From the NCBI GenBank assembly GCA_016758965.1, contig JAEPRB010000428.1:1-22925 (forward strand): DNA of 22,925 bases, read 5' to 3'. This DNA comes from Circinella minor. Lineage: Eukaryota > Mucoromycota > Mucoromycetes > Mucorales > Lichtheimiaceae. The stretch's first letter is position 1, and each line of letters opens with the position of its first letter. The notes beneath the pieces were generated by a model. The model did no database searches. It saw only the letters and a program-made list of their open reading frames with translations, and was not told where the DNA came from. This document shows, in pieces, positions 19,577-22,925 of this stretch. A program made the translations under genes and the position numbers.

Positions 19577-20613
19577 ATGAATCGAGTTACTCTTTTCTTT
19601 TCTTTTTTTCTTCTTCTTTTGTTGATATATTATATATACAAATATTTTCTATCTTTTCCCCTTAAATTTATATATTTCAAGCAAAATTTCCTCCCCTTCT
19701 ACACATCCTCTTATTTATATTTTATAATTATTATTATTTTATTAAGTTTTCTTTTTTCTTTTTGTAGGGGAAAATTGTTTGTATGTGTAAAGTTTTACTT
19801 ATTAACCATATTTTGTGAACATAACCCTTCCCCTTCTTCTATTGTCTTATTTATATATATATATATATATATATCCCGATACGAATATCGGTTGACATAA
19901 AGTTATTTCCCTTTCTTATTGTCTCATTACATATTATGCCATTCATTTATGCCACTCACTTAGCCCTTAACTAGTTCTTTATATCTAACCTCCATTCTCT
20001 CTCTCTCTCTCTCTCTCTCTCTATTTTCCTCTCTTCCTCTATATATTAAGTAATTCTTTACATACAGAAAAATAAGTAAATATATTTTTGTTTTATTGTC
20101 GAATACAATAATTATTACATTATATCTCTGTCACTTTATATTGAAGTTGTTCAATGTGTGATTAAATTACTTTATAAGAAAAAAAATATAAAATAAAGAA
20201 CTATAGGGTTGTATTTGAATATTAAATTACATGGAAATTTTTAAAAATAAGCTTACGAGATTTTATCCTCAAATGAAAACTACGTAATATCAGGTCAATG
20301 AATTAACAGACTAAAAAGATTTATAAAGTAAAGATGGAACTATAGAACAGAAGAAAAGCCTAATATATCTGAATAATTGTAAGATAATTAAATCTACTAC
20401 TAGCCTTTGCTACGATATACAATAAATGTGTAATAATCAGATTACGTATGTAATTTGGCTATTTATGATAATGTCTGTAATAATCATAGTAATTAAGATG
20501 ACGAAATAAATAATATCTTTGATAGAAAAATGTTTTTATTTTTTATTTTTTATTTTTTTTTATAGGTTACAATTGGTCTTCCCGATATATGGGTTGTTGG
20601 GATAAAACTTCAT
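19577..20613. terminator. Convergent 3' region of kinesin and AKR7, with microsatellites
   Basis: About 1 kb between two stop codons. It contains an alternating TA run at about 19852-19874 and a (CT)n run at about 19996-20022; otherwise it is AT-rich. The 107-codon frame directly after the kinesin stop is a low-complexity Phe/Ile/Leu/Tyr string and is not a gene. It presumably holds both 3' UTRs. Confidence 0.5.
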
Positions 20614-22373
20614 TCAACGATAATAAGGGGGGACCTTGACAACAGCAATTTCCCAAGCTTTATCAAGAGCATCTACAATAGGTTGAGGCAATGGACCCCG
20701 TTCAACAGCTTTCAGATTTTGCTCGCAATGCGCTAAAGATGAAACACCAATAATGATTCCTATAGTATATATAAAATTATTGGATGGTTAATTAAATATA
20801 TACGAAAAAAAAAAAAAAAACACTCAAAAAGTTTTTTAGCTCTCACTATTATATATTATTACTACTTACCATCTCCCTTTGCAGCATTTAACTCTGAATG
20901 ATGTACCATCCAACGTAACGCAATATCCGTGGGGCTCAACCCATTTTCCTTGGCTACATTGTGTACTTTACTGACTGCCTCAAAGTAGATTTGATTCCAG
21001 TAGCGATCACGGTATTGCTGACCTTGACTTGTATTTGGATCAAATCTAGAATAATTTTCAACGCGTGTTTGCAAATTTTCATAATGTGGACTTAAAAGAC
21101 CACCCGCCAAAGGATTATATGCATTAAAAATTATCTTGTATTTTTCAAGACACTTGAATAACTCATGTTCAACATCACGGGTCAGAGCGTTATACATGCC
21201 TTGTTGAAATAAATTGATTGAATACGTTAGCTTACTCAAAAATAGAAAGTTTTTTTTTTTTTTTTATATATCTATAACACGAATTACCTTGATAAACTGA
21301 AGGTAATACCCAATTTTTACACTTCATGATTTCATAGATGGCACTTACTTGCCATGCTGCATAATTAGATAATCCAAACTATAATATTCTCCCCCACCCC
21401 CCATGTCTAAAATCGTTAGATAACTATAACAACAATGGACCTATCCATTTATTTCAAATAAAAGAAAAAAAAAAGCTTACACGTTCAAAGAGACCTTCCT
21501 TATAAAGTTCCTGAACAGCACCCAAAGTATCTTCAATAGGTGTAGCATGATCCTAATGATGTATTATATTGTTTTAAATAGATATAAATAAAAGACCTCT
21601 ATTCAATTCATAATCATCACCCAAATACAACCTTTACTGTTATTATTATTACTTACTGGTGCATGAAGATAAAAAATATCCACTTTTTTCAATTTGAGTT
21701 TTTCAAGTGATGTATAAAAGATTTTTTTAAGTTTTTCAGGTTCATGATCGCCTGGTGTTCGAGGTGCTACTTTGGTTGCAATTTTAAATTGATTGACAAC
21801 ACCTAAATCGGCAAGAACCTTTACGTATGAATATATTGAACACTTTTTGTTAGAATCTCTTCAATATCCCCCTCTCTTTCTTCTCTGATTTTTTTTTTTT
21901 TTTTTTAGCTATTATTATGCATTCTTTTTTTTTTAAAAAAAAAAAAAAAAATTATGCTAACCTCTTCTGTGGTACCTTCACAATAAACGCGTGCGGTATC
22001 TATATTTTTTTTTTTTTTAAAAAAAAAAAAAACAATATGAATATTCAAACGTAAAGTATAACCATGGTAAACGAATCCAGTGACAACACTCTATATTTTT
22101 TATTTTTTATTTTTCTTGACTTACCCAACTCCTTATATCCAAATTCTCCAAATTTGTTAATAATACTGTTAATAACTGAGGTATCCGTGATACGACTACT
22201 TTCGGTCTTGCCAAAAGTCATTGTACTGAAAATATATAAAAAAAAAGTGGTTTCAGATTTCCCTCCTCTTTATTCTCATTATACAAAATTGAATTTAACT
22301 TTATAAAAAGATTTCTTTAAAAAAAAAAAAAGCCGAATTTTGCATACCCCAGAATAATGTTCATTCGTGTCAT
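20614..22373 (-). CDS. AKR7: Aldo-keto reductase, AKR7 (aflatoxin aldehyde reductase) type
   Basis: Eight exons give 321 aa: 22373-22348, 22225-22125, 21999-21962, 21818-21657, 21552-21481, 21378-21288, 21199-20870 and 20759-20614; all are GT...AG and in phase. The 26-nt first exon supplies MTRMNIILG, completing the family-typical GTMTFGK start across the splice. The aldo-keto reductase tetrad is complete: Asp43 and Tyr48 (in LDTARVY), Lys71 (in IATKV) and His107 (in FYLHAP). Further family blocks are GLSNYAAWQV, VYQGMYNALTR, AYNPLAGGLL, ALRWM and IIIGVSSLAHCEQNL, which is part of the NADPH-binding region; it ends PPYYR. AKR7 enzymes reduce aldehydes, including dialdehydes, with NADPH in the cytosol. 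The natural substrate here cannot be read from sequence. It converges with kinesin across about 1 kb. Confidence 0.92.

Positions 22374-22925
<552 letters not shown>

Noticed and set aside
19577..19900. 107-codon plus-strand ORF after kinesin
   Set aside because: The product is a low-complexity Phe/Ile/Tyr/Leu string from T-rich 3' UTR sequence, with no motif.
20614..22373. Biosynthetic cluster role for the aldehyde reductase
   Set aside because: No neighbouring biosynthetic enzymes; kinesin is the only adjacent gene and is housekeeping.

Overview
This looks like nuclear DNA of an early-diverging fungus, most likely Mucoromycota/Mucorales. It is very AT-rich, and its genes are cut by many short GT...AG introns. 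The conventional kinesin reads as a fungal kinesin-1 (N-terminal motor, C-terminal IAK tail) of about 936 aa, close to the length I recall for the Mucorales kinesin. The taxon is an inference from gene content and intron style; no rRNA or tRNA was seen to confirm it.

Five intact spliced genes were rebuilt by matching reading frames across splice sites. On the minus strand: a membrane protein with a LEA-2 domain (1102-2304, 2 exons), dymeclin (7604-11512, 16 exons) and an AKR7-type aldehyde reductase (20614-22373, 8 exons). On the plus strand: a four-helix DUF1761-like membrane protein (6612-7229, 3 exons) and kinesin-1 heavy chain (15232-19576, 14 exons). Several exons are too short to appear as open frames: a 40-nt first exon in the DUF1761-like gene, a 26-nt first exon in the reductase, and a 20-nt microexon in kinesin. 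DUF1761-like/dymeclin and kinesin/AKR7 are convergent pairs. No operon-like or pathway link joins these genes; dymeclin (Golgi) and kinesin (microtubule transport) share only general cell-trafficking themes.

The gaps hold decayed transposons. At 2571-6380 there is a foldback element, a DDE transposase relic, a 446-bp TA-flanked element with about a dozen spaced copies of an 11-bp motif, a broken copy of what looks like a lineage-specific repeated gene family, and a small ORF. At 11.5-15.2 kb there are two more DDE transposase relics (one per strand) around a 743-bp TA-flanked inverted-repeat element. I saw no CRISPR array, tRNA, rRNA or bacterial-type system, and no convincing undescribed system. 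The most unusual signals are the regular motif arrays inside the non-autonomous elements, a perfect (GGGT)4 G-quadruplex motif just after the 20-nt kinesin microexon, and a long oligo-A tract that ends the window.
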